A stretch of DNA of 64,000 nucleotides from Notamacropus eugenii (taxonomy: Eukaryota; Chordata; Mammalia; Diprotodontia; Macropodidae). Positions 20,033 to 33,741 of this stretch are shown piece by piece (position 1 is the first letter of the stretch; every line of letters starts with the position of its first letter). The stretch lies in contig NC_092876.1 of assembly GCF_028372415.1 (NCBI RefSeq), forward strand, positions 60,040,385-60,104,384, given 5' to 3'. Made by a program: the position numbers and the translations under genes. Below the pieces are notes generated by a model. It saw nothing but the letters and a program-made list of their open reading frames with translations, was not told the origin of the DNA and did not search any database.

Positions 20033-22096
20033 GGCCCTGCGTAGTTTGCTGGGCGCTTGTGTCTCTGAGCGCTGTGGAACTATAGGCCCTGGAGGTCCCA
20101 GGAAGTAAATGGGCCTGGTGTGGCCTGTGGTTCTCAGCACATGTGTCTCCAGACAGCCTCCTTTTGAAGTAGTAAGATGTGTGTATAAATTGAGTGTGTG
20201 GTAAGACATCTTTCCAGTTTCCCTCCATCTCAGAGGTGAGCAGGCAGGTTAACAAAGCTGTTTGTGAAACAGCTACTCCCAGGTCTTATTCTCTCTTGTG
20301 CTCCCCTGCCCTTATCTCCAGGGGCAGTCTTCTTGGGAGTACTGGTCTGTCTTTATGGTAGATTGCACCAATTCAAAACCTGCCTTGTCTTTCTGCATTT
20401 GGCTGTGGGAATTCTTCTTTTCCAGGTGATTTGAGTCTAGGCCTAGGAGGCTATTGGGGTATTACCTATGGGAATCCTACTTATTATGGTAGGGGGTCAG
20501 AGAGAGGACTCACTCTTCTCCATTGACCTAGCACCCCAAGTGCTCATACACTTCTGAAAATGACTCCTGAGACCCAAAGCACGCTGGTTTTTGGCTGAGA
20601 ATACTGATATTTGGAACCCTTTGGAGGCAGGACTCATTTTAGAAGATGCCAGATTCATTTGCCATGATGCACAGTGCCTTCTCTTCATTGCTTTCCCCCA
20701 GTGCCTGACTTCAAAGAAATGGGATTGAACTGGTTCCCCCTCTCATGGTCATACCTCTGATCCACTAGGCAGGGCTCACTCACAGCCTTTACAGTCCCAC
20801 CAGACCAGTATTTCCATTTACATAGGATGTCTCTTGGAACAGCTCTGTTCAGTTCTCTCCTTTCCCCAAGAAAGGGGATGTTAAGCCATTGTGCATGTGC
20901 TAAAAACTGATATCTAGACTTCTGGGTGGGCAGAAGGGCATTCAGTCTCTCAACTCAGTAGCAGGATTTGAGACTAGAAGACGATGTCTTGTTTTCATAA
21001 TTACCCAAACGGAGTGAGGAACACAGATAATTTGCCAAAGCCCTTTTGTATTATAATGTCCTTTAAAAGCCCACCAATTATTTGAACCCTGTTTGTGGCC
21101 AAATCTCCATTGGAAGGGAGTGTTGGGAGAAGAGCTGCAGATGTCCCAGCTGCCATGTTCCCACAACAAGAGCTAGCTACTTGATCAGCCACTGCAAAAC
21201 AAGGAAAAGTGGGAGTTTCTTCCCCTTCTCCCTCCCTTCCCAGTTAGCCTCAGTACTCAACAGCATGTGACTCTGTTGAAGAGTCAGGGACCCAGCCACA
21301 AGAAGCCCTGCTAGCCCACGGATGCCATTACCTCAGCACGCAGATAAGGGGAGGAGTTGAAAATTTTACTTGCAGCAAAGTGATAGAGGCTTTACAATTA
21401 GCAAAGCTGTTTGATATGGAAGATAATTTGTCTTGTCCTTAGCTGCACACTCCCAAGTAAAGCTCGGACTTTTCTTCTGAAAGCCGGACTGCAGAGTAGC
21501 AGTCTGTAGCAGAACAAGCTATTTCCAAAGGTTTTGCAGGACAGTTCCAGCTTATGTAATGTGAGGGACAGCTCTTACCCTGGCCCCGGCCTGGCGAGCT
21601 GCTCTATCAGATGAAGTGTGGGCTTGAGCCTGATGGACCTTGTCCAGGCCCACACATTTGGGCCTTCTCTTCTGATATCTCACGAGGGAGGCATGACCTA
21701 AGTAATGCTGGCAACCCCTGGCTCTGGCTTCCAGAGATGAGGCCTTTCTTGGCTCACCAAGGGATCAGACACATCCTTCTGCTGGAGAACAGCCATCTAT
21801 CAGGCTCCCATCCCACCTACTCAGTGGTAAGAACAAAGTCCCGCCCACCTGGGACTTGGTGTTTCCTTCAGGCAAGAGAGCTCCAGCAAACTTGAGGGAA
21901 AATGGAGACTCTTCCACAGCACCAGGCTGTCATCTGTCCCCAAGGCCGCTTGGCAGCATCATCCAGGGCTGATAAAAGAGGTAGAAGAGACAGAACTCAG
22001 ACAGCCCTTCCCCAGGCATGCTGGAGATGTGTGTGTGTGTGTGAAGTTATATTGGACCCATTTCAATAAACTTTTTTTTAAAAAATTTTGAATAAA
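20033..22096 (+). other. UBXN10: UBXN10 3' UTR and poly(A) signals
   Basis: Two kilobases after the stop codon hold no recognisable SINE, MIR or LINE, unlike the flanks, and end at AATAAA 22065-22070 and a second AATAAA 22091-22096 followed by a GT-containing stretch. A short TG run precedes them at 22027-22042. No earlier AATAAA was noticed. The exact cleavage site is not known. Confidence 0.6.
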
Positions 22097-24430
22097 AGGT
22101 GATGTTACTCACAATCAGATTTCCTGTGCCACCTGGAAGGAATGGAGAAGAACATGTTATAAGTTAGCCTAAGGTGATATGCCACACACTGTCAGGCACC
22201 AGGGGCTCCTGTAACCCCATCTGGTGACAGTCCTTTGTTTGCAGATGTGCTGGGTGGCAGTGTATTGAGAGGACCCCTTGCCACCCCCATACTCTGGGCT
22301 CTAGGATGTGTTTTTCAAAGCAGATGGTGAAGGCATTTGGGGATTAAAAAGTTTTGCGGAGAGTTTTCCCCCATCACTCTAAGTACTCATACTTCCTGTG
22401 AAGTCAGAGAACTGGTTTGAGACTCTGATTTCTTCTTCTTATTAGCTGTGTAACCTTAATGAAGTCACTTTGCCCTTTTCCCATAAAATGAGGGTGGTTG
22501 GGTTAGCTGATCTCTAAGGCCTCTTGCGGTTCTTGATCCAAGATCGGCCAGGGCGGGCCATATCAGAGTTAGCAGGTAGGATTGTACTAGTTGACCCCTC
22601 CCTGTCCTTGGCCCACTGATTCCATAACCTTCCCAGAGCCCAATGATAACAAGCTCAGAACCACAGAGAGAGTAGAGAGTGGTCACCAAGCATTTATGAG
22701 GTACTTACTGTGTGCTAGGCAGACCAGGAACTTGGCTGTGTGTTGCTGCTGCTAGATGGACTAGATTCTACAATACTCTCTGGTTTACAAAACAACCTTC
22801 TTCACAGCATCTTTTTGAACTTGAGGTAGGGAAAGGACCATTCCCATTTTGCAGAAAAGGGAACAGCCTTGCACAGGGTTACAGAACTAGTAAGTTTCAG
22901 CCAGGATTCAAACTGAAGTGCCAAAGCAAGAATCTTTCAGCTGGGCAGAAAGAATAGAGCTTGGTACTTAGTACAGACATTTAGACTAGAAAACTAGTCT
23001 AAATGGGAGGGGAGGCCAGGGAGAGGTCCTCCCCTCATCTGAGGGTGCCCGTTGTGCCATTTAGTGTCCCAGGGGTTCCAGTTCTTTCCTGGGAGGCAGA
23101 GATATGGAATTGGGACTTGCTCCCTCCGACCCCCCAGGCCAGTGTTCTTTCTGGCCTGCATTACGCTCCTACCTCACCATGCTGTCAGTCACTTGAGAAT
23201 TGGGCAAAAATGTTTGAATGGGTCTGCAACAATAACAACGACTGGAAAAATAATGTGCTCTGCTGCTGGTGGGGCCCAGGAGATTTGCCTTTGTACATAA
23301 AGCACAGGAGAATGCAAGTTGGGATGTGAGAGCCACAGCTAGCATATAGCATCTCAGAGTTTACAGAATGTTTTACACACTTTTCGCTCCATCCTCACCA
23401 TTAGGCCCTGAAGTCAGCAGTCCAAGTGAGGCCATTCTCCCTTGCTGACTAAATGAAGGTGTCTGGAGGACTTGACCAAGGTCACCTAGCTAAATATGAA
23501 CTTGGGCCTACACAGCATAGGATGGATGGGAACCCTTTGGCAAGCCAGTATGGCTGCCTGTTCTTCTGAGGATTATCCCATCCTCCCACTGTACAGCTGA
23601 GGAATGGGGAAATCACCCTCTAGGAATGCATCAGTGAACACCACATATCAGGTATGATAAAAGACAGCACATGGCTCGGGGGCCTGTCATCCCCATGCAC
23701 GCTCAGATGAAGTGTAACAGGAACCAGCAGCCGAAGGAACAGCAGGGCACAGAAGTGACTCATCACTTAGGATCCAAAAAATTCTCGTGAGCAGATGGTG
23801 GGTAATTTCGGCACATTCCTTGTCCCACCCCACCCTCCCCAATTCAAAGCTTCCAGGGACTTGGCCAATAACACCCAGTCCCCTTTGTACTCTTCCTGGT
23901 CTGGAGCTCTCCCTTTGAACATGAATGGGAGCTGTGCTAGTTGGCTTTGGAGAGAACGGGGACATATCTGAAGCCAGGCTGCTGAATCCAAGTTCACCCA
24001 GTGTACTTTGATTTTGTTCCAGTTTAAAACCCAAGAGGAGTCACGCCATGAGGCCAGGAATGGGTCATTCACTGCTCTGCCCTGGAAATCAGACCTGGCC
24101 CATTCAGCTTCTTGTTTGTTTGTTCATCTGTCATCTCTAACCAGGTTTCTAGACGCTGCAGACAGATAGCCCAGGATATAGAGATTTCATTTCAGCAGCT
24201 TCATATAAATTGAGATAAAGGGGAGGCAACATTTCCTCTAATTCACCAGGTATGTTTTACTATCTGCTGACAAAATGGTGCCTAACATGGCAAAAACCTC
24301 AATTTGCATGTTTTACAAAGAAATTCTTGTGTTGTAAGAGATGACACATCTTCCTATCCTCTTAAAATCTGCATACCCCCACAGCATATGATTTTGAGGG
24401 TCTAGGATAAAATAATAAGAACTCCCGTTT
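22097..24430. repeat. Downstream intergenic, SINE/MIR relics
   Basis: SINE remnant at 22400-22545 ('gctgtgtaaccttaatgaagtcac'); 'agcatttatgaggtacttactgtgtgctaggc' repeat at 22690-22730 with MIR3 text to 22930; further MIR3-like blocks at 23345-23520 and 23580-23620. The blocks 22960-23330 and 23640-24430 show nothing recognisable. No gene found. Confidence 0.6.
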
Positions 24431-25380
24431 TTAGATTACCCCACATTGACAAAACACCATCCTCACAACTATCATAAGGGGCAGGTGTCTCAAGGACATT
24501 ATCCTCATTTTATAGATCATTGAGCTGAGGCTCAGAGATGAAGTGATTTGCTCAGGGTTATGTGGCTAGTAAGTATCTGCTAAAACCCTGTAGTTATATC
24601 TCTACATAGGATGATCCCAATCAAATGATACTTCCTTGCCTGACCCCTGCTCCAAAACTCCATCAGTTCCTGTCCCTGCCACGGAATTTCAGGGAAGAGT
24701 TTATTTCATTGGCTAAGAGAATCTTTGGAGATAAACTAGGCATAACAGAAGAACCTTTAGGGGTTTTTTGGGTGGGGAGAAGGAAAAAAAACCTGCAAAA
24801 ATGATAGGGCCTTCCAGCTCTAAATAAATTAGGTGGTTTATTTTCTGGTTTCAACAATTATTTCTCACCTAATTGCATACAGTTCAATTTTCTTTATCAT
24901 CTGGAGAGATCATGGGATTCCAACCCAGGGCAGTTAGATGGCCCAATGTATAAGATGTTGAGCCTGCAGTCTGGAAGACCTGAATTCAAATCTATCTTCA
25001 GACACTAGCTGAGTGACCCTGGGCAGGCAAGCCACTGAATTGCTCTCAGCCTGTTTCCACATCTATAAAATGGGGACAGTAACAGCACCTACCTCCTAGG
25101 ATTATGAAGAATGAGATATTTGTAAAGTGCTGAGCACAGTGCCTGGAACATGGTATTTAATAAATGTTCCAATCCTCTTCCTCCCTCCTGCCAAGTACCT
25201 TAGATCTTCCTCTAGTTCTTAGGGATCATCAAATACAACCACTTTCATTTTACAGTGAGGGAAACTGAGTCCCAGAAAGGAAGCACCTTGGCCAAGATCA
25301 CACAACAGAATTGCCGTTGGAACTCAATTCCTCTGCTTCCGAATCTGATCCCCTTTGCAGTTCACCACAAATTTGTTGTT
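24431..25380 (+). repeat. MIR3-like and SINE copies
   Basis: MIR3-like at 24435-24610; unique 24610-24920; SINE at 24930-25170 ('cagttagatggcccaatg', 'gacctgaattcaaatctatc', 'gtgctgagcacagtgcctggaacatgg'); MIR3-like at 25215-25350. Confidence 0.75.
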
Positions 25381-25585
25381 CTTTGCAGCTGTGTTAAAGT
25401 TCCTTGAGGGTCTCAGTAAGAAAGGAATGTCCCTTTGGAGATAGTACCAACATACCTTGGTTTGTATATGAAAAGTGAACATAGTTCAAAATCAAGGCTA
25501 AATTTTGGCAAATGACAATATATATTTTTTCTTATTTTAAAAGAGATCTCACTTTAGTGCTATGACATATTCAGACCAATAATTT
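25381..25585. other. Intergenic, no feature recognised
   Basis: AT-rich sequence without identifiable repeat text. Confidence 0.4.
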
Positions 25586-26075
25586 CCTTATTTCCAAAAT
25601 GAAAGATTTGGAGGAGATGATCTCAAAGGTTCCTTCTGATTCGAACATTCTGTGTTCTAAAGTCCCTCCCACCTCTGACAGTCCATAATCTAAGATCTTT
25701 TTCTGCTCTGACATTCTATGTTCTAAGGTTCTTTCCGAATTCTAACATTTAATGTTAGCAGGGGGTGCTGGTAAATGTTTGGTCACTGGCTTTGGGAGGT
25801 GGGGGTAGAATTTACGCATGACACACTTTTAAATTTCATCTACCATATTTATATTATCTCTGTCACTTTTTCAGTTATAGGCAATGAACAAAAAAATCAA
25901 CTCCCCCATTTGTAGAATTTGCTCATTAATTTCTGAGGTGAAAATATTCACACTCAAAATTTGACAACTGACTCAACAGCCAGTCGGGAGCTGGCTCCAG
26001 CACCCTCTGATCATCTATGTTCTAAGATCTTTTCCAGCTCTGACATTCTATGTTCCAAGAGTCCTTCCAGTTGAT
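25586..26075 (+). repeat. SINE tail passing into 33-bp units, array E
   Basis: A SINE end ('ccaaaatgaaagatttggaggagatgatctcaaaggttccttctg') leads without a break into four 33-bp units (25630-25755). Two more units occur at 26020-26070 after unrelated sequence. Confidence 0.75.
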
Positions 26076-26639
26076 GCTATAAACCTGAAGATGCAAAAGT
26101 CCTTCCAATTAATACAATAGAGTCTGCAATATTGTTCTCTTTCAATGCAATGTCTGTGCCTGAAAAAAAAATAACAGAGCAATGCCCAACAAAAACAACT
26201 TTTGGAATTCACAAGAGGGAAATAGATGAAAGTCTTTGGATCAATGATTTATCTGCATGGGGACTACAGAATCACAGACACCATCAACTTGCATGGAAAC
26301 AAGGGGAAACTAAAAACAAACCTAGTTCACCATTGTGGTTTAACCATCTCTCAGCTCGGACCATTGGTCTTCTCTCTCTGATCACTTTTATGGCCCAAGG
26401 GTGTCCCTGTGAAATGATAAACTGCCAGCTAGTCATTAGCAGAAATTAATCCAATGAGCACTTTGGGGGCATTTTCTTTTTTAAAAGAAGCAAGCAAAAC
26501 AAATTCATTCTCTGAAAACTAATGATCAGTGTAAAAGGTGCCATCTGTATATTCACTCCCAACTCACTGTAATCAGTTGATAACCAAGTATCACAGTAGT
26601 TCTGACAGGAAATCCACAGGGAGATCATTAGGTTTCTCT
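26076..26639. other. Intergenic, no feature recognised
   Basis: Includes a plus-strand frame at 26132-26449 with no domain, splice context or homology that I recognise; not called. Confidence 0.45.
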
Positions 26640-28480
26640 CCCCCTCCTCCTTTGTATAGATGAAGAAACTGAAGCAGAGAGAGGTTAAGTGACTTGTCTA
26701 GGGTCATACAACAACCAGTAACCTATGTCCTAACACCCTATGTCCAATTTACCAGAAATTAAAGGGAATCAAGCTAATAGAAATAATAGTATCCAAACAG
26801 ACATTTAGTTAGTGTTTTGCAAAGCACTTTACCTACATTAGCTCAGTTGATCCTTCCAAGAAGGAAAAAGAATTTGTAGTTAGAGGCACTGAGTTCAAAT
26901 CCTGTATAATAATAATAGACAGGATTATATAGAATTTTAAGGTTTGTAAAGTGCTTTATGCATGTTAACACATTTGGTCCTCACAACAATCCTAGGAAAT
27001 AGGTGCTCTTCTCCATTTTATAGGTGAGGAAAATGAGGCTGCCACTTTTCTGATCATAGGATCATAGAGTTGAGGCTTCCCCCATTTTACAGATGAAGAA
27101 ACTGAGATGCAGATTGGTTAAGTGACTTGCTCAGGATCACATAGTAAGTGTTTAAGGTAAAATTTGAATCCAGATCTTCTTGACTCCAAGCCTAAAGTCC
27201 TATCCACTTCACCATGCTCCCTATCAACCTTTGGTAAGACTTTCAAACTCTATGGCCCTTAGTTTCCTCATCTGCAAAATGAGGAAGTTGGACTAGATGA
27301 ATAGCCTCTAAGATCTTTTCCAACTCCCCCAAATGATTTTATCCTTTTTCCTGTGACCTATTATTATTATCATAATCCCCATATTCCAGGTGAGGACACT
27401 GAGGTTCAGAAAAGTTAAGTGAGTTGCCTGGGGTCACACAGCTAGTGTCTGAAGTAAGGTTTGACCCCAGATCTTTCTGACCCCGGCTCCAGTACTCTTA
27501 TTTGCCATATCACCCTCCATCTCGTATGTGTTAGAATGACATTTATAATTAAATGACATTATAATGACACTTCATTCCAGCTAATGACTAGGAGAAGGTA
27601 GGCGAGAGGAAGGTAACATGATCAGTGGGGTGGGACTTGCTGTGCAAACAGCAGGATTTAGGGTCACAGGTGCTAAATTTGAATTCTGACTCACCAGTTA
27701 CTATCTGTGTGACCTTGGGTGAGTCACTTCCCTTCTTTGTCCTTCAAACTCTCCTTTAAAGGAGAGATTTGGACTGTGTCAATGATTCTCAAAGTGTTGC
27801 TCAAGATCCCCTGTGAGACTCAGGAATATCATGAAGTTCAAACTATTTTTATAATAACACAAAGATATTTTAATTACTAATATGTGAAATATTGATAAAT
27901 GTGACCCCCATAAACAGAAGTTCTTGAGTGTAAAGAGGCCCTGAGACCAGAGGGTTTGAGCACCACTGACCTCTCAGGTGACATCTTAGGGTCCCTTATG
28001 GTTCAAGATCTTGTCATCTTGGACTTGGAGTTGAGGGGTCTGGTGTTTGTCCTTGCTCCTGCCACCTCAGTGACCTCAAGCAAGTCACTCACTGCTCTAA
28101 GCTTCAGTCTCCCCATCCATAAAATGGGGGTAGCAATCCTTGTACTCCCTAGCCACAGGATTGCCATGAGAGTCAAATGGTGGAGGCAACATTCTTTGTA
28201 AGCCACAGAGCATCATATGAATGAGAGCTCCTTGTATTGTTTACTTCCACAAAAGAGATCCTAATGTTGAGTGGCAAAAACCATTGACCCTGGAATCTTT
28301 GGGGTCTAGAACACCAACTTTGGGGTCCAAAGTCCTGAAGTTTGGTCCCAGTTCTGATACATATGAGTTGTATGACCTTTGGGTGAGTCACTTTTACCTA
28401 TGGCCTTCAGTGCCTTTCTCTGTAAATGGGGGGAGTCATTCTTCTTTGCAAGGAGTAGTATTGTGAGAAAAACACTTTGT
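26640..28480 (+). repeat. Dense MIR3/SINE cluster
   Basis: MIR3-like copies at 26640-26760, 26815-27050, 27060-27240 and 27350-27520, each with 'cattttacagatgaagaaactgag' or a variant and 'tcacacagctagt' or a variant; SINE remnants at 27245-27340, 27655-27780, 28025-28215 and 28285-28450. The AT-rich 27780-27960 is unassigned. Confidence 0.75.
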
Positions 28481-28690
28481 AGGGAAGAGAAGGGAAGGGA
28501 AGGGAAGGGAAAGGAAGGGCAGGGCAGGGCAGGGCAGGGAAGAGAGAAGAGAAGAGAAGAGAAGAGAAGAGAAGAGAAGAGAAGAGAAGAGAAGAGAAGA
28601 GAAAAGAAGATGGGGAAGGGAAGGGAATGAAAGAAAGGGATGAGGGAACAGAATGGAAGGGAAGGAAAGGGATGAGGGAAAGGAAGAGAA
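28481..28690 (+). repeat. Polypurine tract with GAAGA microsatellite
   Basis: About 200 bases almost entirely A and G. Blocks of GGGAAGGGAA, AGGGC (28515-28540) and about a dozen AGAGA/GAAGA units (28541-28605) give mirror symmetry of the kind that can form triplex DNA. Confidence 0.88.
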
Positions 28691-28920
28691 TAAACTTTAT
28701 TAAACACTACTATGTGCCAAGTCTCTGTGCTAGGCACTTTTCACAACTCTACTAGGTCGGGACTATTATTATCCCCAGTTACAGCTGAGGAAACTGAGGC
28801 CAACAGAAATTAAGGGTCTTGCTGAAGGTCACACAGTTAGTCAATGTCTGTAAGCTCAGGCCTTCCTGACTGCAGGCCCAGCGCTTTATCCATTGTGCTA
28901 CTACAAACAGCTGCCTCTAT
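28691..28920 (+). repeat. MIR3-like relic
   Basis: 'ttattaaacactactatgtgccaag', 'cagctgaggaaactgaggcc', 'ggtcacacagttagtcaatg', 'gcccagcgctttatccattgtgc'. Confidence 0.8.
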
Positions 28921-30365
28921 AAACCTCCTGTAAGGTGGGAAGAACTGCAGAATTGTGAGCTGTGAGTATTACTGTTATTTACCTTTTCTCTGGCAAATCT
29001 TCACAAGGGGTTCCTCTTTACTAGCCATCCTAATCAGACCTCACTCTGATGTGGAACACTTGACTATTCACATCACATCACACTGGACAGAAGAAGCCAC
29101 AAAGGACAGAAGCACCTCAACAGGTACCAACAGTACAGAATCCAGAACCAGAAGCTGATGGGCCTACCTCTCCAACTGTCCACTTCACAGTGACCTGTCA
29201 ACAGACATGTCTAAATGTTCTGATGACTTGCATGACTTTTAATTTAGACAAAGAAGAGGGAGGAAGATGGGCTGCAGCTAGCAGCCAGTCTCTGCAGCTT
29301 GGGGAATTGATCATCTTTGAGGCTGGGGTAGGAGTTTCACTTTCATTGGAAAAGATCCCAGAGGAGAGATACTCTTGGTACTTACTCGAAGTAATCTTGG
29401 CTATTATTCAGCATGCTCTGTCATCCATAGTGTCCAGTGGCAGCAGCTGGGAGTCAAAACACTCAATGAGGCTATATCTCCTTCCCAGGATTCACTGTCC
29501 TTGGTTCCTGGGAGGTCAGAGTAGAGAACCACAGATCATTGCCTCAAAACAGCATGTGGGTTGGAGAGAGAAGAGGAGAGGAGAGGCAAAGAGAAAAGGA
29601 GAGAAGAGAACAAGAGGAAGGGAAGAGAAGAGAGGGAAATGAGGAGAAAAGCAGACAGAGACAGACAGGCACATTGAGACAATTAAGAAAAGTGTATTAA
29701 GAAAAATCCACCCAGACACAGTGTCTGCCACTTTAATTTCAGCAGAGCATTTGGAAAAAGGCCTATGTTTAAGATGCAAAGACAAGCAGATGACACGCAA
29801 GATCTAGGATACAGGTACTTAGGGAAATGTCAGGATCTCATTAGTAAAGAGGGGTTTCTCCCTCCTGTTTTTCTAAATTAAAAGGCAATGACAGGTAATG
29901 GCTGCTGCCAAGCCACTCTCCATACATTCTGAATGTCTGTGATTGTACAGTTACAGCTGCGGTTGAATCAGGAGCATGGCAGTGCTTGCCCATGACCACG
30001 TAAGCATTTTAGCCCAATTTGGGTTAGAGCTGCTACATCCAAACAGCCACTATTTAAAACAGCAACCAGAAAAACAACACCCCCCACCCTCCCCAAAAAA
30101 CCAACCAAACAAAGCCTGAGCTCAGATCTGGGAGTCAGATTGGGGCAGATAAATACTCACCTCTGCTGACTCATCCAGTATTTGGATCAACCTGGTGTTG
30201 ATCTGGATTGGCCTTCTGGGTGGGCCTGCTTGACTCCCTATTTGGGGAGGGGATGCCCATCTGGCATACTCATCATCAAACCCTGCTCCAGGAGGACTTG
30301 GGGTCAGAGAGGCCTCCAAAGTGACTTTATATGGGACAGCAGCAATTTTAAATGGCACTGGAACC
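28921..30365. other. Intergenic, polypurine stretch, no gene
   Basis: A GA-rich tract lies at 29565-29665 (AGAAGAGGAG, GAGAAAAGGAG repeats). Elsewhere no repeat family or exon is recognised; a plus-strand frame at 29190-29642 runs into this tract and has no domain. Confidence 0.5.
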
Positions 30366-30660
30366 TTAGAACTAATTCAACAATTTAATTCAACAGGCAT
30401 TTATTAACCACCTACCATGTGTCAGACTCTGGGGATACAAAGATATAAAAACAGAAGAGTCCCTATTCTCTAGGCTTAAATTATGTTGAGAGCAAACAGC
30501 GTGTACTAGGACAAGTACATGCAAAATGTAAACCAAGTAAGGGGCACTAAGGTCCCTTCCAACTCTCCGATTTAGGGGGCAAGGCAGCACCAACACCAGC
30601 AACTTGTACGTTGTGGCCCTTGAGCTGAGCCTGAGAGCGGGCTGGGGGTTATCTCTACGG
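30366..30660 (+). repeat. Ancient interspersed repeat
   Basis: 'caacaggcatttattaaccacctaccatgtgtcag' followed by 'ggggatacaaagatataaaaacagaag' and 'ggcactaaggtcccttccaactctccg'. The same head occurs at 17.17, 22.69, 28.69, 42.12 and 60.64 kb. Confidence 0.65.
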
Positions 30661-30944
30661 TGTGGAATCACAAAGACTCTTCAAAGAATTTGAGGGTAGA
30701 TACTGAGTAAAAAAGACTCCTATCGATGGGAAAGAAGACTCTCTGGGCCTTCAAAAATGCGGTCGTGAGATTGCATCTAATCTACCAGCCAGGACATTGA
30801 AGCCTGAAGCAGTCACCTACTCTGTGCTCCATCATGGAGGCTACAGGAGGCACATTTTCCCTAGACTAGCAAGAGTATTTTTAAACTATGTTCAGGTAAT
30901 GCTGGACGTGATGGATATAAATGTGCTTTGCTTTTTGCAACTAT
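30661..30944. other. Intergenic, no feature recognised
   Basis: A partial MIR3 trace ('ctaccagccaggacattgaagcc') only. Confidence 0.4.
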
Positions 30945-31095
30945 CAAAGCTGGGAGGGTCCTTAGGACACAGAATGTCAGGGGTTAAAAGGGGCCTTAGA
31001 ACATAGAATGTCTCACCTAGTACACAGAATGTGAGAGCTGGGAGGGCCCATGGAACGTGAATGTCATAGCTGTTAGGTGCCTTAGAATGCTGTAG
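30945..31095 (-). repeat. 33-bp minisatellite, array F
   Basis: Four copies in reverse orientation ('gggaggtccttaggacacagaatgtcag' type). Confidence 0.82.
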
Positions 31096-32780
31096 TTTAA
31101 GTCTCTTGTTTTACAAATGACAAAATGGAAGTCCAGTCAAGACAAGGGACTTGGCCGAGGTGAGGGACGTGATCCTCAGTGGAAGAGCACAATCCTGCAG
31201 GCCCCCTGCTCTTTGGCTTTTTTGCCCGCTAAGACTTGGATGAGCTACAATTTAGGAACTACGAGCTCATGCAAAACAGATACCTAGCTGTCTGTAAAAA
31301 GGGCGAAAATCTGTCATTTCCGCCACCCTCCAGACCTCCAAAGCGTGGAGATGCCCAGACTCTCAGAAGGCATTGCTTCCCAGCCTGTGGTGAATCTGGG
31401 TTGGGCTCAAGGCTCAGGTCTCAAGGGCCGATTCTGCTTAATAAAGAAAGCCATTACAGGGAATGCTGCCCTTGGCATCCAGTTTAGCCTCCTGAAGGCA
31501 CACACTGACATGAGAATGGCCTGGGAAGCTGGCCCCATAGCTAAGGGAAGGAAGCAGAGCCTGGGGAGTTCTGAGGAAAAAGAAAGAAAAGAATCATAAT
31601 AGCTAGTATTTGCATAGCAGTTTAAACCTTTGCTTTACTTATAATCCTCATAATATTATTATCATCTCCATTCTATAAATAGGGAAACCGAGGCACACAG
31701 AAGTTCGCTGACTTGTCCGGGGTCACTCACAGTTCATATTTGAGGCAGGATTTGAACTCAGATCTTCCTGACTCCCAATTCTAATTTTCTATCCATGGTG
31801 CCATTGAGCTACCTAAAGTAGCAGATCTGCATGCAGTCCAAGGACCTGTGCTTATTCAGCCTCATTGAGCCCTTGTGAGCTCAGGCAAGTTTTCCATTTG
31901 CTTGTCTGGGACTCAGTTTTCTACTCTGTAAAATGAGGAGATTAGCTTTAAGTCCTAAAGATCCCTGCCTGGGGTTGGTGTAAAAAGGACTGACAGTCCT
32001 GTAGGGGTCCTCAAGGTGCTTCGGCTGGCCCAGAGGAATGTGGCTGACGGCGATGCCATCTCGGAGCTGTTTCGTGCCGTTTCAAAGGCTCCTCACAGGG
32101 TTCTGATACAGGGAGGCAAACTCCGATTAGCTCAGTCCATCTGGTTTTGTTACTCACCCACATTGTTCAGTGAGGATCCTGTCTCAATCTATGGCCATGC
32201 TTGGGGCCTCTTTACTGTAGGAGAAGGGCAGCTGCCTGGCCTCAGAATACTTTCCTCACTGTCGAAGGCCAGGCAGGAGGCCTGTGGGTAGGTCAGACAG
32301 CCCTTTTAGAAACAGCAGAGCTGGAATCCTTGCATGTCAGAGGTTGGGATTGTACAGAGGCCAACCACTTTCATTTACAGAGGACATGAACGGCTGGAGA
32401 TGGTTTGTTCAAGGTCAAGGAGCTGAAGCAGGATGGCAGTTTATGAGGGGAGAGACAGAGACAGAGAGCCACAGACATCCAGCCTGGGTTGGGGAGTGGA
32501 GCAGGATGGGGCAGGAGAGGCATTCACCCCAGCCTACCATCTGCTAGTTTCTTCTTTTAACTAATTATTCCTTCTAGCTTGGGGCTACATTCTGTTGTTT
32601 CTACTCTGCAGAACAAGTGAAAGTGCAGATAGTGTGCCCTAAATCCAGCACCCTCTAAACTGGCACCCTGGAACAAAGCCTGTGTGCTCCACCCTAGTTG
32701 CAACTCTGAGAGTGGGGACTTCTAAAGAGGCCAGGACCCCTCTCCAATAAGTGTAAAATACTTCCCAGGTTTCCTGTCCT
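31096..32780. repeat. Intergenic with MIR3-like and SINE relics
   Basis: MIR3-like text at 31595-31820 and a SINE remnant at 31860-31970. The blocks 31150-31590 and 31980-32780 show no recognised family; their short frames have no domain. Confidence 0.55.
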
Positions 32781-33741
32781 TAAAAAACAAAACAAAAACT
32801 ATTATTTATTTATTTATTTTTAACATTCTTCTTTTCTTTTTGAGTTGAATTTCAAATTCTTTCCCTTCCTCCCACCCCTCTTCCACCCACTGAGAAGGCA
32901 AGCAAAATGATATCAATTATATGTGTGAAATCATGCAAAACATATTTCTATATTAGCCATATTGCAAAAAAAGCAAAAGAAATAAAGAAAGACAATTATA
33001 TTTCAATATACTCAAGAGTTCATCAGTTCTCTCTTTGGAAGTGGGTAACATTTTTTCATCATAAGTCCTTTGGATTGTTTTTAGCTCATTGTATTAATCA
33101 GAATAGCCAAATCTTTCACAACTGATCATCATTTCAACATTGTTGTTACTATGCACAATGATCTGGTTCTTCTGACTTCACTTTGTATCAGTTCATATAG
33201 GTCTTGCTACGTTTTTTCTAAAACCACCCCCTTGTCATTTCCCATAATACAGCATATATAATATATAATATATAATATACATAATACCAACCATACACCA
33301 CAACTCGTTCAGCTATTCCCCAATTGATGGGCATCCCCTTGATTTCTAAGTCTTTGCCATCACATATAGAGCTGCTATAAATATTTAGGCCCTTTTCCTT
33401 TTTCTCTCATATCTTTGGGGTACAGACTTAGTAGTAGCATTGCTGGGTCAAAGGGTATGTCCAATTTTATAGCCCTTTGGGGATAGTTCCAAATTGTTCT
33501 CCAGAATGGTTGGACCAATTCACAACTTCACCAACAATTCATTAATGCACATATTTTCCCTCATCCACTCTGGCATTTATTATTTCTGATAGGAATGAGG
33601 TGGTATCTCAGAATTGTTTAAATCTGTATTTCTCTAATAATGATTTGGAGCACTTTTTTTCATTTAACTACAGACGGCTTTGATTTCTTCTGAAAACTAC
33701 TTGTTCATATCCTCTGACCATCTATCAATTGGGGAATAGCT

